In this document: piece by piece, positions 17,704 to 27,319 of the stretch
How the letters are laid out: the number at the start of each line of letters is the position of its first letter
Position numbering within the stretch: position 1 is the first letter of the stretch
Origin: Hahella sp. HN01
GTDB taxonomy: Bacteria; Pseudomonadota; Gammaproteobacteria; Pseudomonadales; Oleiphilaceae
Direction: 5' to 3'
NCBI RefSeq assembly: GCF_018986435.1
Contig: NZ_JAHMIN010000024.1
Span: forward strand, 48,560-112,559
Length of the DNA stretch: 64,000 bases
The notes under the pieces: model-generated
The model's database searches: none
The model's input: the letters and a program-made list of their open reading frames with translations, nothing else
Told to the model about the DNA's origin: nothing
Program-made: the position numbers and the translations under genes

Positions 17704-18861
17704 TTAGTTTCCGGCGAACCGGATAATGATTTGCTCCCGAAGTTGCAGCGCCTGATTTTCGCAGATGGCGATCTGTTCTTCGTTATCCTCGGCGGTGGCG
17801 CTCAATGCCGTCAGGCAGCCCTCCAGTTTAAGTCGAAGCTCCTTAAGACTGCTGCGAGTCTGGGCGTCTGTAAACAGCGCTGGCTCTGTCAGAAAAGGCT
17901 GCATGGCCCTCATTCGTCCGCGCCAAAAATGGGCCGCGTCCTGACTGAACTCCAAGTGCTCCTGAAATCGCCAGCCGGGTTCGCCGTCCTTAGGTTTCAA
18001 GGCACCGACCACTTCACGGTCAATAAAGTCGATCAGTGCGATAAGCCAGGGGTTGGCTTCTCGCACTGCTTCCATCTGGCTCATGCTTTTTCCTTTCAGG
18101 AAGATGCTCCCGGAAGGCGGCCGCCAGGCGGCGGAGAATTCCGTCATGTCTTGCACCAGACGCTCGCCTTGCAAGCGCAGAAGCTCGCGCCGGCGCTCTG
18201 TATCAGGAGTGTCGGCATTCACGATAAAACGAGCTGACTGTTGCGCAGGATCGTTATGCGACCAGAGCATGAACTCAATCGGATGCATTCCGTAAACCAG
18301 ATAGTATTCGTCCGCAAACTGATGCTGCTCACTCAATGTTGCGTTGTCGATCTCAAGGTCTTCCGCATAGGTCAGTCCACTTTTCGGATAGCCGGGCACT
18401 TCGTCAAGGTAGCCGCCCAGCAGCGGCGCAGCGTCCAAAAGCGACGCGCGGTTATATGGCGCTCCAGGCGCTTTGTGCTTGAGGTAGTTTTTCGCCGCTG
18501 GTAACTGACTCCACACTTTGAGCTCTTGTAATGCCGTATGCGCTTGCAGCCAATCTTCCCTGGCTTCGTTGAGAGACTCTGGCGTTGGCGTACTGATAAA
18601 TTCTTGTAGGCCGCGATTCAGCTTTTCTACTGCGTGCAGGGCGGCGTCATGTTTTTCCGTTGCCGCGCTCCAAAGTGGCGACACGACTGTTGCGTCCGTC
18701 ACTTTGGCGTCAACCTGCTCCTTTGCGGGGAGTGGCGTGGCGGGCTGCTGCGGCGCTGGCGATTCACTGGAAGAATTTCGCTCCGCGCTTTTATCGCAGG
18801 CAGCTAATGCGACGCACAGCAAGAGCAGCTGGATCGCAATATGACGTCCGCCTACTCTCAT
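17704..18861 (-). CDS. Imelysin-like (peptidase M75 family) lipoprotein
   Basis: A 385-residue predicted lipoprotein with signal sequence and lipobox LCVALAAC near residue 22, then a Ser/Pro-rich linker to about residue 50. The following helical domain holds YGMHPIEFMLW, a good match to the GxHxxE motif of imelysin/EfeO-type proteins, many of which are linked to iron uptake. Proteolysis is not established for this group. The ATG at 18861 overlaps the stop of the HAD gene, so the two are coupled. No ferrous transporter is adjacent, so an iron role is inference. Confidence 0.78.
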   Translation of the reverse strand: MRVGGRHIAIQLLLLCVALAACDKSAERNSSSESPAPQQPATPLPAKEQVDAKVTDATVVSPLWSAATEKHDAALHAVEKLNRGLQEFISTPTPESLNEAREDWLQAHTALQELKVWSQLPAAKNYLKHKAPGAPYNRASLLDAAPLLGGYLDEVPGYPKSGLTYAEDLEIDNATLSEQHQFADEYYLVYGMHPIEFMLWSHNDPAQQSARFIVNADTPDTERRRELLRLQGERLVQDMTEFSAAWRPPSGSIFLKGKSMSQMEAVREANPWLIALIDFIDREVVGALKPKDGEPGWRFQEHLEFSQDAAHFWRGRMRAMQPFLTEPALFTDAQTRSSLKELRLKLEGCLTALSATAEDNEEQIAICENQALQLREQIIIRFAGN

Positions 18862-19514
18862 GGGCGCAGACTCATGATTTCCCAGCCGCGCTCGCGAGCA
18901 GTTTGCAACAGACGCTCATCGCCGTCGACCACAACAGGGTTACCGACATGCTCCAAAAGGGGAATGTCGTTGTGGGAATCACTATAGAAGTAGGCGTCTG
19001 ACAGATCGTAAGGGTTGTGTTGCAGCCACTCACGCAGACGTGTCACTTTCCCGGCCTGATAGCTCGGTATGCCGCTGACTTTGCCTGTATAACGGTTGTT
19101 GATGAACTCAGGCTCGGTGGCGATCAGCTCATCGACTTCCAGCAGGTCGGCGATAGGTTGCGTGACGAAGCGATTGGTGGCGGTGATGATAAGCAGGTAA
19201 TCGCCTTTGTCGCGGTGGCTGCGGAGCAGCTCAAGCGCTTTGGGAAGCAGGAGAGGGCGGATCGACTCTTCGACAAATTCTTTTCGCCACTGATGCAATT
19301 GCTCCAGCGGATGCTGAGTCAGAGAGCTTAGGGCGAATCCCAGATATTTGAAGATATCCAGCTGACCTTTAAGGTAGTCCTGATAGAACTCGTCATTTAC
19401 GCGTTTGAAGTCTTCCTGATCGACAATTCCTCTGTGAACCAGAAAATCGCCCCAGGCGTGGTCGCTGTCGCCGGCGATGAGAGTATTGTCCAGATCAAAA
19501 ATAGCTAGAGCCAA
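18858..19514 (-). CDS. HAD-superfamily phosphatase (phosphoserine phosphatase-like, subfamily IB)
   Basis: A 218-residue HAD hydrolase. Motif I is FDLDNTLIAGDSD with both catalytic aspartates. Motif II is probably LLIITATN, and motif IV is YSDSHNDIPLL. It resembles SerB-like phosphatases of class IB, but the substrate cannot be named. It lies upstream of divergent rppH, an arrangement I recall from pseudomonads. Its stop overlaps the imelysin-like start in an ATGA junction (18858-18861). The ATG at 19514 has a GAGGAG upstream. Confidence 0.88.
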   Translation of the reverse strand: MALAIFDLDNTLIAGDSDHAWGDFLVHRGIVDQEDFKRVNDEFYQDYLKGQLDIFKYLGFALSSLTQHPLEQLHQWRKEFVEESIRPLLLPKALELLRSHRDKGDYLLIITATNRFVTQPIADLLEVDELIATEPEFINNRYTGKVSGIPSYQAGKVTRLREWLQHNPYDLSDAYFYSDSHNDIPLLEHVGNPVVVDGDERLLQTARERGWEIMSLRP

Positions 19515-19634
19515 TGCTTAAACTCCTCTGTGATGGGCGTGGGAATTGTACACTATAAAGGAAATCGATCTGTAGCGGCCAACTGTAGCGGGAACGAGGC
19601 GTGACGGGCGGTCAGGGTGACATTCTGTTATTTA

Positions 19635-19660
19635 TTGACTAAATCCTAATATATTATTAG
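19635..19660 (+). promoter_or_regulatory. AT-rich palindrome and possible -35 upstream of rppH
   Basis: In the 240-base gap between the divergent HAD gene and rppH, TTGACT (19635-19640) resembles a -35 box. It is followed by the perfect palindrome CTAATA-TAT-TATTAG (19646-19660). No good -10 is present at 16-18 bases, so the palindrome may be an operator or part of the promoter. The assignment is weak. Confidence 0.3.
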
Positions 19661-19754
19661 AAGAGTTAGCTAAAAGCCCTTAAAGTAAAGCTAATTTGTA
19701 TACAGCTGTTCAATTGTGGAACAATGTTGAAAAAAATTATAAGGATGGCAGTTC

Positions 19755-20240
19755 GTGATAGACGCTGAAGGTTACCGTCCCAACGTCGGCATCATACTGT
19801 GCAACCCTCGCGGTGAAGTGTTCTGGGCCAGACGTATTGGACAAGACTCCTGGCAGTTTCCCCAAGGCGGCATTAAGAAAGACGAATCGCCTGAAGAGGC
19901 TCTGTTCAGAGAGCTAAAAGAAGAGGTAGGGCTGCCGCCTGAGGCTGTTGAGATTGTCGCTGGCACCCGCGGCTGGCTGCGTTACCGGCTGCCGAAGAAA
20001 ATGATTCGCTATGACTCTCATCCCGTGTGCGTGGGGCAAAAGCAAAAGTGGTTCATGCTGCAGTTATTGGCGGATGAATCGGAGATCTGCACGAATTACA
20101 CGGACAAACCTGAATTTGACGGCTGGCGCTGGGTCAGCTATTGGTATCCCCTCGGGCAGGTAGTATCCTTCAAACGAGAGGTGTATCGACGGGCGATGAG
20201 GGAGTTCGCTCCGGTCTTGTTCAAGCGTGAGGAAAGTTGA
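19755..20240 (+). CDS. rppH: RNA pyrophosphohydrolase
   Basis: RppH removes pyrophosphate from the 5' triphosphate end of RNAs, triggering RNase E-dependent decay. The 161-residue protein begins [17 protein letters not shown] and has WQFPQGG and a Nudix box [37 protein letters not shown] follows; all are family hallmarks. The start is GTG at 19755 with AAGGA about ten bases upstream. It is 12 bases before ptsP, and the rppH-ptsP pair is conserved in gammaproteobacteria. Confidence 0.96.
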   Translation: MIDAEGYRPNVGIILCNPRGEVFWARRIGQDSWQFPQGGIKKDESPEEALFRELKEEVGLPPEAVEIVAGTRGWLRYRLPKKMIRYDSHPVCVGQKQKWFMLQLLADESEICTNYTDKPEFDGWRWVSYWYPLGQVVSFKREVYRRAMREFAPVLFKREES

Positions 20241-20252
20241 AGCGTCCCGCCT

Positions 20253-22529
20253 ATGCTGAGTGTATTGCGTAGTATTGTACAAGAAGTCAACGCCGCTCCG
20301 AATCTGGGAGAGGCGTTGGAGCTTATTGTCAAACGCGTACATGAGTCGATGGACACGGAGGTGTGCTCCATCTATTTGCTGGATCCAGAGACCAATCATT
20401 ATATTTTGATGGCCACCCAGGGGCTTAATCCCGAGTCCATTGGTAAGGTTAAGCTGGGGCACTCAGAGGGTCTGGTTGGGTTGGTGGGGGTGCGTGAAGA
20501 GCCTCTTAACCTGCATAATGCGCCAGCCCACCCCCGTTATCGTTATTTCCCTGAAACCGGCGAAGAAAAGTATAAGTCCTTTCTCGGCGTTCCTATTATT
20601 CATCACCGTAAAGTACTTGGCGTATTGGTTGTTCAGCAGCAGGCCAGTCGTCTGTTTGATGAGAGTGAAGAAGCTTTCCTGGTAACTATCTCCGCTCAGC
20701 TCGCCGCAGTTATCGCCCATGGAGAAGCGACGGGAATCATCTCCGGATTAAACTTTACTGGACAGAAAGCCCGGGACATTTGTTTTAAAGGCGTCGCTGG
20801 CGCATCAGGCGTCGCCATCGGTAAATGCGTCGTCAAATTTCCTCACGCTGACCTGAAAGCCGTACCGGAAAAGCCCTGCACCGATATTGAAGCAGAGATG
20901 TCGCTGTTTGACGCCGCGGTTGCGGCGGTGCGGCAAGATATCAAAGAGGTGGGCGAGCGTCTGTCAACGCAGTTGCGGCCGGAGGAGCAGGCTTTATTTG
21001 ATGTTTATCTGGGCATGCTGGATGACAATGCGCTGAGTGGCGAAGTGAAGAACTTCATTCGCGAAGGTAACTGGGCTCAGGGCAGTCTTAAAGTCGTCGT
21101 GCAGGAATACGTGCGCCACTTCGAGGCGATCAACGACGCTTACCTGCGGGAGCGAGCGGTCGATATCAAAGATCTGGGCCAGAGAGTTCTGGCTTATCTG
21201 CAAAAACAGCATATTGATGAGCAGCGCGACTATCCGGAAAACACCATCCTGGTCAGTGAAGAGCTGACGCCTTCCATGTTGGGCGAGGTGCCTCGCGAGA
21301 AGTTGTTGGGATTGGTGTCGGTGCAGGGTTCAGGTAACTCCCACGTGGCGATTCTCGCCAGAGCGATGGGATTGCCGTGTGTAATGGGCGTTATAGATAT
21401 GCCCATCAACAAGCTGGATGACAGAGACATCATTATTGATGGTTACAATGGCGAGATATACAGCCATCCATCTCCAGAGCTGTTGAGCTACTACAACTCA
21501 ATCGTTGAGGAAGAGCAGCAAATTTCAAAGGGCCTGGAAGAGCTGCGTGATCTTCCCTGCGTCACCAAAGACGGCCATCACATGACGTTATGGGTCAACA
21601 CAGGCTTGATGACTGACGTCGTGCGCTCTTTGAATCATGGCGCAGAAGGGGTTGGGCTTTATCGCACGGAAGTTCCCTTTATGATCAACGACCGTTTTCC
21701 CAGTGAGCAGGAACAACGGGATTGCTATCGCGAGCAGTTAGAGGCTTTCGCGCCCAGCATGGTCACCATGCGTACGCTGGATGTGGGTGGCGATAAGGCG
21801 TTGAGTTATTTCCCTATAAGTGAAGAGAATCCTTTCCTGGGCTGGCGCGGCATTCGCGTGACGCTGGATCACCCGGAAATTTTCCTGGTGCAGGTGCGGG
21901 CGATGCTGAAAGCCAGCGAAGGCCTGGATAATCTGCGCATCATGCTTCCCATGATTTCCAATATCTCGGAGATAGAGGAAGCGTTGCACCTGATCTATCG
22001 TGTTTACCATGAGGTCAGAGAAGAAGGCGCTAATGTGCGCATGCCGCCAGTGGGCGTAATGATTGAAGTGCCCAGCGCAATTTTTCAGGTCAAAGAAATT
22101 GCGGAGCGGGTGGACTTTATTTCCGTAGGCAGCAATGACCTGACTCAGTATATGTTGGCGGTGGATCGCAATAATCCGCGCGTTGCGTCTTTGTATCACT
22201 CTTTCCATCCCTCCGTATTACAGGCGCTGTATAAGATTGCCTGCGACGCCCATGCCGTCGGAAAACAGGCGAGCATATGCGGAGAGCTGGCGGGAGACCC
22301 CGGCGGCGCCATTCTGCTGACGGCGATGGGATATGATGTGCTGTCTATGAATGCGGTGAACCTGCCGAAAGTAAAATCCGTACTGCGCTCGATCTCACTG
22401 CGCTGGGCGGAAGACCTGCTGCGCAGGCTGCTGATAATGGATAGCCCCCAGGTAATTAAAAGCACGCTGGAATTTGCGCTGAAAGAAGTCGGGTTTGAGC
22501 ATCTTACGCGTCCGGTGCGGCAAAACTAA
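20253..22529 (+). CDS. ptsP: Phosphoenolpyruvate-protein phosphotransferase of the nitrogen PTS (enzyme I-Ntr)
   Basis: PtsP passes phosphate from PEP to the NPr protein of the regulatory nitrogen PTS. The 758-residue protein has an N-terminal GAF domain (about 15-155) and the EI helical domain. GSGNSHVAILARAMG holds the phosphorylated histidine. The C-terminal PEP-binding barrel has RTEVPFMI, RTLDVGGDK, SVGSNDLTQYMLAVDRNN and SICGELAGD with the catalytic cysteine. ATG at 20253. Glutamine and alpha-ketoglutarate sensing through the GAF domain is known for the E. coli enzyme. Confidence 0.97.
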   Translation: MLSVLRSIVQEVNAAPNLGEALELIVKRVHESMDTEVCSIYLLDPETNHYILMATQGLNPESIGKVKLGHSEGLVGLVGVREEPLNLHNAPAHPRYRYFPETGEEKYKSFLGVPIIHHRKVLGVLVVQQQASRLFDESEEAFLVTISAQLAAVIAHGEATGIISGLNFTGQKARDICFKGVAGASGVAIGKCVVKFPHADLKAVPEKPCTDIEAEMSLFDAAVAAVRQDIKEVGERLSTQLRPEEQALFDVYLGMLDDNALSGEVKNFIREGNWAQGSLKVVVQEYVRHFEAINDAYLRERAVDIKDLGQRVLAYLQKQHIDEQRDYPENTILVSEELTPSMLGEVPREKLLGLVSVQGSGNSHVAILARAMGLPCVMGVIDMPINKLDDRDIIIDGYNGEIYSHPSPELLSYYNSIVEEEQQISKGLEELRDLPCVTKDGHHMTLWVNTGLMTDVVRSLNHGAEGVGLYRTEVPFMINDRFPSEQEQRDCYREQLEAFAPSMVTMRTLDVGGDKALSYFPISEENPFLGWRGIRVTLDHPEIFLVQVRAMLKASEGLDNLRIMLPMISNISEIEEALHLIYRVYHEVREEGANVRMPPVGVMIEVPSAIFQVKEIAERVDFISVGSNDLTQYMLAVDRNNPRVASLYHSFHPSVLQALYKIACDAHAVGKQASICGELAGDPGGAILLTAMGYDVLSMNAVNLPKVKSVLRSISLRWAEDLLRRLLIMDSPQVIKSTLEFALKEVGFEHLTRPVRQN

Positions 22530-22795
22530 TCGGCTAAACCAAAGTCTCAGTGACGAACCACTCTGAAAGGCGCTTTAATGAGCCTGGGCGTTAAACGCGT
22601 CAAAGTGTCGATAGAATAAAGGAAAATGCGTCGTTATAACGCCATGTGAGGCTTTTCGTGACGACGTTTATTTAGTATGAATATTCTAATTCCGTCTGCT
22701 AGCGTTTGAATTAAGTCACATAACAAGAAAAGCCATCTGCGCAGTGATTACGCGCACTATCAAGCATGAGCTGAAATTAAAAGGTTGGAGAACTA

Positions 22796-24052
22796 ATGGC
22801 GGCAATCCCTGAGAAAAATAAGGCTGGCCCCAAGATCGGGTTGGTATTGGGAGGCGGCGGCGCGCTGGGCGGCATCTATGAAATTGGCGCTTTGCGGGCT
22901 CTGGACGAGGCATTAGATGGACTGGATTTCAACGACCTGTACGTCTATGTCGGCGTTAGCGCAGGCGCATTCGTCGCAGCGAATTTGGCCAATCAGATGA
23001 CCACGGCGCAGATGTGCCGGATATTTGTCAAAAACGAAGCGGATGTGCACCCTTTTCACCCCGGCGTATTTTATCGACCCGCCTTACGTGAATATCTACG
23101 TCGAGCTGTTTCCATCCCTGGACTGGTGATGGAAGCCTGCGCAAAATTCATTGAAAACCCTCGCGACCAAAGCCTGCTGGAAGCCATGACGATTCTTGCG
23201 CAGGCGGCCCCCTCCGGCTTATTTGAAAACGAGGGTTTACATGAATACCTTGAGCGTTCCTACAGCCTACTGGGACGCACCAATGACTTCAGAAAACTCA
23301 GTCGCCGTTTATATTTGATCGCGGCGGATCTCGAAAGCAGCGATGCCGTTCGCTTCGGCTCGCCCGGTTTTGATCACGTTCCAATCTCCAAAGCAGTACA
23401 GGCCAGCGTCGCTGCTCCGGGTATTTATACGCCTGTGGAGATTGACGGTCGTCACTATGTCGACGGTATCTTACGGAAAGGAATGCACGCTTCCGTTGCA
23501 CTGGAGGATGGCGCGGACTTGGTGCTGGCGATAAACCCGGTCGTGCCTATAGACGTCCAGCAGGCGGTGGAGGCCGGAACCATGGCGCAGGGCGCCTTGC
23601 TCAACAAAGGGATGCCGAACATCTGGTCGCAGACCTATAGAACCATGGTTTACTCCCGCATGCGCGCTGGCATGGCGATGTACGAAAGCGAGTATCCCGA
23701 TGCGGACATTGTGCTGTTTGAGCCGGCCCGCTATGACGCTAAACTGTTTTTCTCTAATGTCTTCAGTTTCCAGTCGCGCCGCATTGTCTGCGAACACGCA
23801 TACCAGATGACCAGACAGGATCTGCTGCACAGATATGACGCATTGTCGGAGCAGTTTGCGCCCTACGGCGTCACTATTCGCAGAGATATTCTCGAAGATG
23901 AGCAGAGGACTATCAGTACGAGCCTTTATGGTGAAATGCTGCCAGTCTATGTGGCGAATGAAAAGCGCAGCAATGTCAGCTACTTAAGCCGGATCGGTAA
24001 TAGCCTTGAAGGGGTGGCTGATTTATTGCAAAGCGCTAAGAACATAATTTGA
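22796..24052 (+). CDS. Patatin-like phospholipase/acyl hydrolase
   Basis: A 418-residue patatin-fold serine hydrolase. The oxyanion loop LVLGGGGALGGIYEIGAL is near residues 16-35. The nucleophile elbow GVSAGAFVAANL is near 55, and the Asp of the Ser-Asp dyad is in YVDGILRKG near 222. No signal peptide is evident, so it is probably cytoplasmic or membrane-associated. It is a single gene, preceded by a 266-base gap and followed by a strong terminator. The ATG at 22796 has GGAG upstream. The lipid substrate is unknown. Confidence 0.88.
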   Translation: MAAIPEKNKAGPKIGLVLGGGGALGGIYEIGALRALDEALDGLDFNDLYVYVGVSAGAFVAANLANQMTTAQMCRIFVKNEADVHPFHPGVFYRPALREYLRRAVSIPGLVMEACAKFIENPRDQSLLEAMTILAQAAPSGLFENEGLHEYLERSYSLLGRTNDFRKLSRRLYLIAADLESSDAVRFGSPGFDHVPISKAVQASVAAPGIYTPVEIDGRHYVDGILRKGMHASVALEDGADLVLAINPVVPIDVQQAVEAGTMAQGALLNKGMPNIWSQTYRTMVYSRMRAGMAMYESEYPDADIVLFEPARYDAKLFFSNVFSFQSRRIVCEHAYQMTRQDLLHRYDALSEQFAPYGVTIRRDILEDEQRTISTSLYGEMLPVYVANEKRSNVSYLSRIGNSLEGVADLLQSAKNII

Positions 24053-24058
24053 GGTTTT

Positions 24059-24114
24059 ACCCTTCGTCCGATTTCCCCCTCCTATCAAACCCCATTTGGA
24101 CGAAGGGTTTTTTC
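24059..24114 (+). terminator. Intrinsic terminator after the patatin-like gene
   Basis: ACCCTTCGTCC (24059-24069) pairs perfectly with GGACGAAGGGT (24098-24108), followed by a run of six T. The 28-base loop is unusually long for a terminator. It begins seven bases after the stop codon. Confidence 0.82.
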
Positions 24115-24172
24115 TTTTGCAGATAAATAGAAGGGCGCTATTTGTCTGACAGTATGAAGAGGGGCCTCGGGG

Positions 24173-24538
24173 TTAATCTCTTGAAGCGTTGGCGGCATCT
24201 AGTTGGGCGAGATAGCCTTCCCAGTAGCGCTCTTTGTTTTGGCACAAGTCATATAGATACGGCCAAGAGTAAATGCCGCTATCATGGCCGTCGCTGAATG
24301 TCAGCTTTAATGCGTAATTGCCTGCGGGCTCTACGCCATCAATGCGCACAAGGCGTTTGCCGGTCTGCAGCACCGCGCCCTTGCCCCCATGCCCTCGCAC
24401 TTCCGCAGAAGGCGAGAGCACACGCAAAAATTCCGCTTCCAACACATAGGTTTCCGTTTCGCCATAGCTCAGCTCAAGTGTGGCCGAGCGTTGATGGAGT
24501 TGGATTTGGCGTGGAATAGGGGCCTGGGATGCAGACAT
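24173..24538 (-). CDS. DUF971 (GBBH-like) family protein
   Basis: A 121-residue protein made of one DUF971 domain, the fold also found at the N-terminus of gamma-butyrobetaine hydroxylase. It has IQLHQRSATLELSYG at the start, FLRVLSPSAEVRGHG, and LKLTFSDGHDSGIYSWPYLYDL near the C-terminus, typical of the family. The role is not established. It directly follows hslU on the same strand, an arrangement I recall from pseudomonads, so it is likely the last gene of the hslVU transcript. Confidence 0.88.
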   Translation of the reverse strand: MSASQAPIPRQIQLHQRSATLELSYGETETYVLEAEFLRVLSPSAEVRGHGGKGAVLQTGKRLVRIDGVEPAGNYALKLTFSDGHDSGIYSWPYLYDLCQNKERYWEGYLAQLDAANASRD

Positions 24539-24560
24539 TTATACTGTTTCCTATGGAAGT

Positions 24561-25889
24561 TTAAAGAATATATCGGCTGAGGTCTTCGTCTTCCGACAGT
24601 TCCCCCAGGCATTTATCGACATATTCAGCAGTGACCTCAAAGTTGTCTCTGATCTTATCGCCAGCCGCGAAAGAGACTTCTTCAAGCAGCTTTTCCATAA
24701 CTGTGTGCAGCCTTCTGGCGCCGATATTCTCAGTCTTCTCATTCACCTTCCAGGCAATCTCTGCGATGCGCTGGATGGCCCCTTCACTGAAGCTGATGTC
24801 CACGCCTTCGGTTTTCATCAGAGCGACATACTGTTCAGTGAGTGAAGCATTCGGTTCGGTCAGAATGCGTTGGAAGTCGCTGGGCGACAGTGCATCCAGT
24901 TCTACGCGAATGGGCAGACGCCCCTGAAGCTCTGGAATCAGGTCGGAAGGCTTGGCGAGATGGAACGCGCCTGAAGCGATGAAAAGGATATGGTCCGTTT
25001 TCAGCATGCCGAATTTTGTGCTGACGGTGCAGCCTTCGATCAGCGGCAACAGGTCTCTCTGCACGCCTTCCCGGGATACGTCGGCGGAGCTAGTTTCGGA
25101 GCGTTTGGCGACTTTATCGATTTCATCAATGAAGACAATCCCATTCTCCTCAACCGCACGCAGGGCGCGTTGCTTGATCTCTTCCTCGTTGACCAGTTTG
25201 GCGGCTTCCTCATCTTTGACCTTTTTCATGGCTTCCGCCACTTTCATGCGCTTGGTGCGCTTGCGGTCTCCGCTCATGTTGGAGAACATGCTTTGCAACT
25301 GGCTGGTCATCTCCTCCATGCCGGGAGGCGCCATGATCTCTACGCCAACCGGTGTGGCCTTGATCTCGATGTCTATTTCCTTGTCATCCAGCGTGCCCTC
25401 GCGCAGCTTCTTGCGAAACACCTGACGGGCGGCGGATTCTTTCTCGACTGGCGCATCACTGTTGAATGAGCGTGCGGGAGGAAGCAGGGCGTCTAGAATG
25501 CGTTCTTCGGCGGCGTCCAGCGCGCGGTTCTCCACTTTCGCCATTTCTTTCTCGCGTAGAAGCTTGATGGCCATATCCGCTAAGTCACGGATGATGGACT
25601 CCACGTCACGGCCGACATAGCCCACCTCTGTAAACTTAGTGGCTTCTACTTTAATAAACGGCGCATCAGCCAGTTTGGCCAGACGCCGGGCGATTTCAGT
25701 TTTCCCTACGCCGGTAGGGCCGATCATCAGGATATTTTTGGGAGTGACTTCGTCACGCAGACTTTCATCAATCTGCATACGCCGCCAGCGATTGCGCAGT
25801 GCGATTGCAACCGCACGTTTGGCGGAGTCTTGTCCTATGATGTGCTTGTCTAGCTCCTGAACTATTTCACGGGGAGTCATGGACGACAT
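24561..25889 (-). CDS. hslU: ATPase subunit of HslVU protease
   Basis: HslU unfolds substrates and opens the HslV peptidase. The 442-residue length is normal. It shows [17 protein letters not shown] at the start, a Walker [16 protein letters not shown], and [14 protein letters not shown]. The intermediate I-domain spans about residues 110-230, Walker B is VFIDEIDK, and the C-terminus is SRYIL, the tail that docks in HslV. The ATG at 25889 lies 15 bases after hslV. Heat-shock control is usual for the family, but no sigma-32 promoter was recognised. Confidence 0.98.
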   Translation of the reverse strand: MSSMTPREIVQELDKHIIGQDSAKRAVAIALRNRWRRMQIDESLRDEVTPKNILMIGPTGVGKTEIARRLAKLADAPFIKVEATKFTEVGYVGRDVESIIRDLADMAIKLLREKEMAKVENRALDAAEERILDALLPPARSFNSDAPVEKESAARQVFRKKLREGTLDDKEIDIEIKATPVGVEIMAPPGMEEMTSQLQSMFSNMSGDRKRTKRMKVAEAMKKVKDEEAAKLVNEEEIKQRALRAVEENGIVFIDEIDKVAKRSETSSADVSREGVQRDLLPLIEGCTVSTKFGMLKTDHILFIASGAFHLAKPSDLIPELQGRLPIRVELDALSPSDFQRILTEPNASLTEQYVALMKTEGVDISFSEGAIQRIAEIAWKVNEKTENIGARRLHTVMEKLLEEVSFAAGDKIRDNFEVTAEYVDKCLGELSEDEDLSRYIL

Positions 25890-25904
25890 TGTTTAAACCT
25901 TCTC

Positions 25905-26450
25905 TTACACAGTGGGGGGAGTCTGAGTCCCGTCAATTTCTTCCAGCGTCAGGTTCTGGTTGGTGAAAACGCAGATGTCCCCCGCTATTTCCAGGCTCTT
26001 CTTAACGATATCAGTCGCTTCAAGCTCGGTATTTTCGAGTAGCGCGCGCGCCGCAGCCTGAGCATAGGGGCCGCCTGAACCAATCGCGATCAAGCTGTTC
26101 TCCGGCTCTATTACGTCGCCGTTGCCGGTAATGATCAATGAAGCTTTGCTGTCTGCGACCGCCAGCAGAGCTTCCAGGCGGCGCAAGGCGCGATCGGTTC
26201 GCCAGTCTTTAGCGAGTTCAACGGCGGCTCTGACGAGATTGCCCTGATGCTTTTCCAACTGGGCTTCAAAACGTTCAAACAATGTAAATGCGTCAGCGGT
26301 GCCGCCAGCGAAACCGGCGATGACTTTATTGTGGTAGAGGCGGCGCACTTTGCGGGCGTTCCCCTTCATAACTGTATTGCCCAGGGATACCTGGCCGTCG
26401 CCGCCCATGGCGACCTTACCGTCTCTACGGACTGAAACAATGGTGGTCAT
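25905..26450 (-). CDS. hslV: Peptidase subunit of HslVU protease
   Basis: HslV is the threonine peptidase of the HslUV complex. The 181-residue protein begins [21 protein letters not shown]; removal of Met exposes the catalytic threonine. [29 protein letters not shown] follows, then the conserved region [24 protein letters not shown]. The ATG at 26450 is preceded by GAGAAAGG. It is the first gene of the hslV-hslU-DUF971 unit. Confidence 0.98.
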   Translation of the reverse strand: MTTIVSVRRDGKVAMGGDGQVSLGNTVMKGNARKVRRLYHNKVIAGFAGGTADAFTLFERFEAQLEKHQGNLVRAAVELAKDWRTDRALRRLEALLAVADSKASLIITGNGDVIEPENSLIAIGSGGPYAQAAARALLENTELEATDIVKKSLEIAGDICVFTNQNLTLEEIDGTQTPPTV

Positions 26451-26606
26451 GCCTTTCTCCAGGCGATTGAATGAATAACCGTAAGGAAAGGTATATGGAG
26501 CCGATGACGGCTATTTCAAGGAAGTGGGAGAGTAGAAAATAGTCGTAGCGCAAGGCGATGCGCCTATTGCCGGAGTAGCACGGCGCAATGGGGATAGGAA
26601 GCGGGA

Positions 26607-27164
26607 TTAATTCTCCCGCTTTTGCTTCTTCACCAGAGGTTGAATGTTAATGGCGACCAAGCGGTCCATGGCGCTGTTCATCTTTGAGCGTGACGAAAAT
26701 GGGCCAACCTGCACTCGATACCAAACATTCTCACTGGAAAGCTTAACTTCTTCTACTTGGGCTTTTAGACCCTGAAAGCCAATGGTCGCCCGCTGTTTTT
26801 CCGCATCGTCAAACTCTCTGAATGAGCCAGTTTGCAGCATATAGATGATCGCCTCATTGGACTTTTTAGGCGTATAGGCCTCCACTTTGGGGGCCACGAC
26901 TTCCGTTTCCGGAAGCATGTCGTAGAACTTGAAACGCGGCTCATCCGATTCTTTGGTTTCTGTCTTGGCGACATTGGCGGATGAGTTGGGCTTGGATGTC
27001 TGCGCCGTCGCGGAAGAGGGGATTCCTGTGTTTAATTTGGTTGAAGGCACGGAGTTCAAGTAGAACAGAAAATACAGGAAGGCGGCGGCCAAACCCAGGT
27101 TGATAAACCAGACCCAAGGTGAAATTTTCTTTTCAGGTTGCTTTGTAGCGGCTTTCTTACTCAT
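26607..27164 (-). CDS. SPOR domain inner-membrane protein
   Basis: A 185-residue protein with a short basic cytoplasmic tail, one membrane helix (about 18-38, VWFINLGLAAAFLYFLFYL), a periplasmic linker and a C-terminal SPOR domain (about 105-183). The SPOR domain holds YMLQTGSFREFDDAEKQRATI and NVWYRVQVGPFSSRSKMNSA. SPOR domains bind denuded glycan strands at the division septum, so this is an FtsN-like protein. It lies between priA and hslV; in P. aeruginosa I recall argS in between priA and this gene, but it is absent here. Confidence 0.88.
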   Translation of the reverse strand: MSKKAATKQPEKKISPWVWFINLGLAAAFLYFLFYLNSVPSTKLNTGIPSSATAQTSKPNSSANVAKTETKESDEPRFKFYDMLPETEVVAPKVEAYTPKKSNEAIIYMLQTGSFREFDDAEKQRATIGFQGLKAQVEEVKLSSENVWYRVQVGPFSSRSKMNSAMDRLVAINIQPLVKKQKREN

Positions 27165-27319
27165 TTACCTAAGATTTTATCAGTCGGTTATTACAGTGAA
27201 AGGTTCGACAAAGGCAGGTTTTGCTTTCCAGCGCATAATCCTGAGATAGCCGCTCTCTCGGCGCAACCTTCGTCAAGCTCGCCATTATCCATGTCGTAGA
27301 ATCAACTCGCAACCGCATG

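Noticed and set aside
27165..27319. Remnant of argS between priA and the SPOR gene
   Set aside because: No frame encodes a recognisable ArgS C-terminus. The absence is reported, but no pseudogene is claimed.
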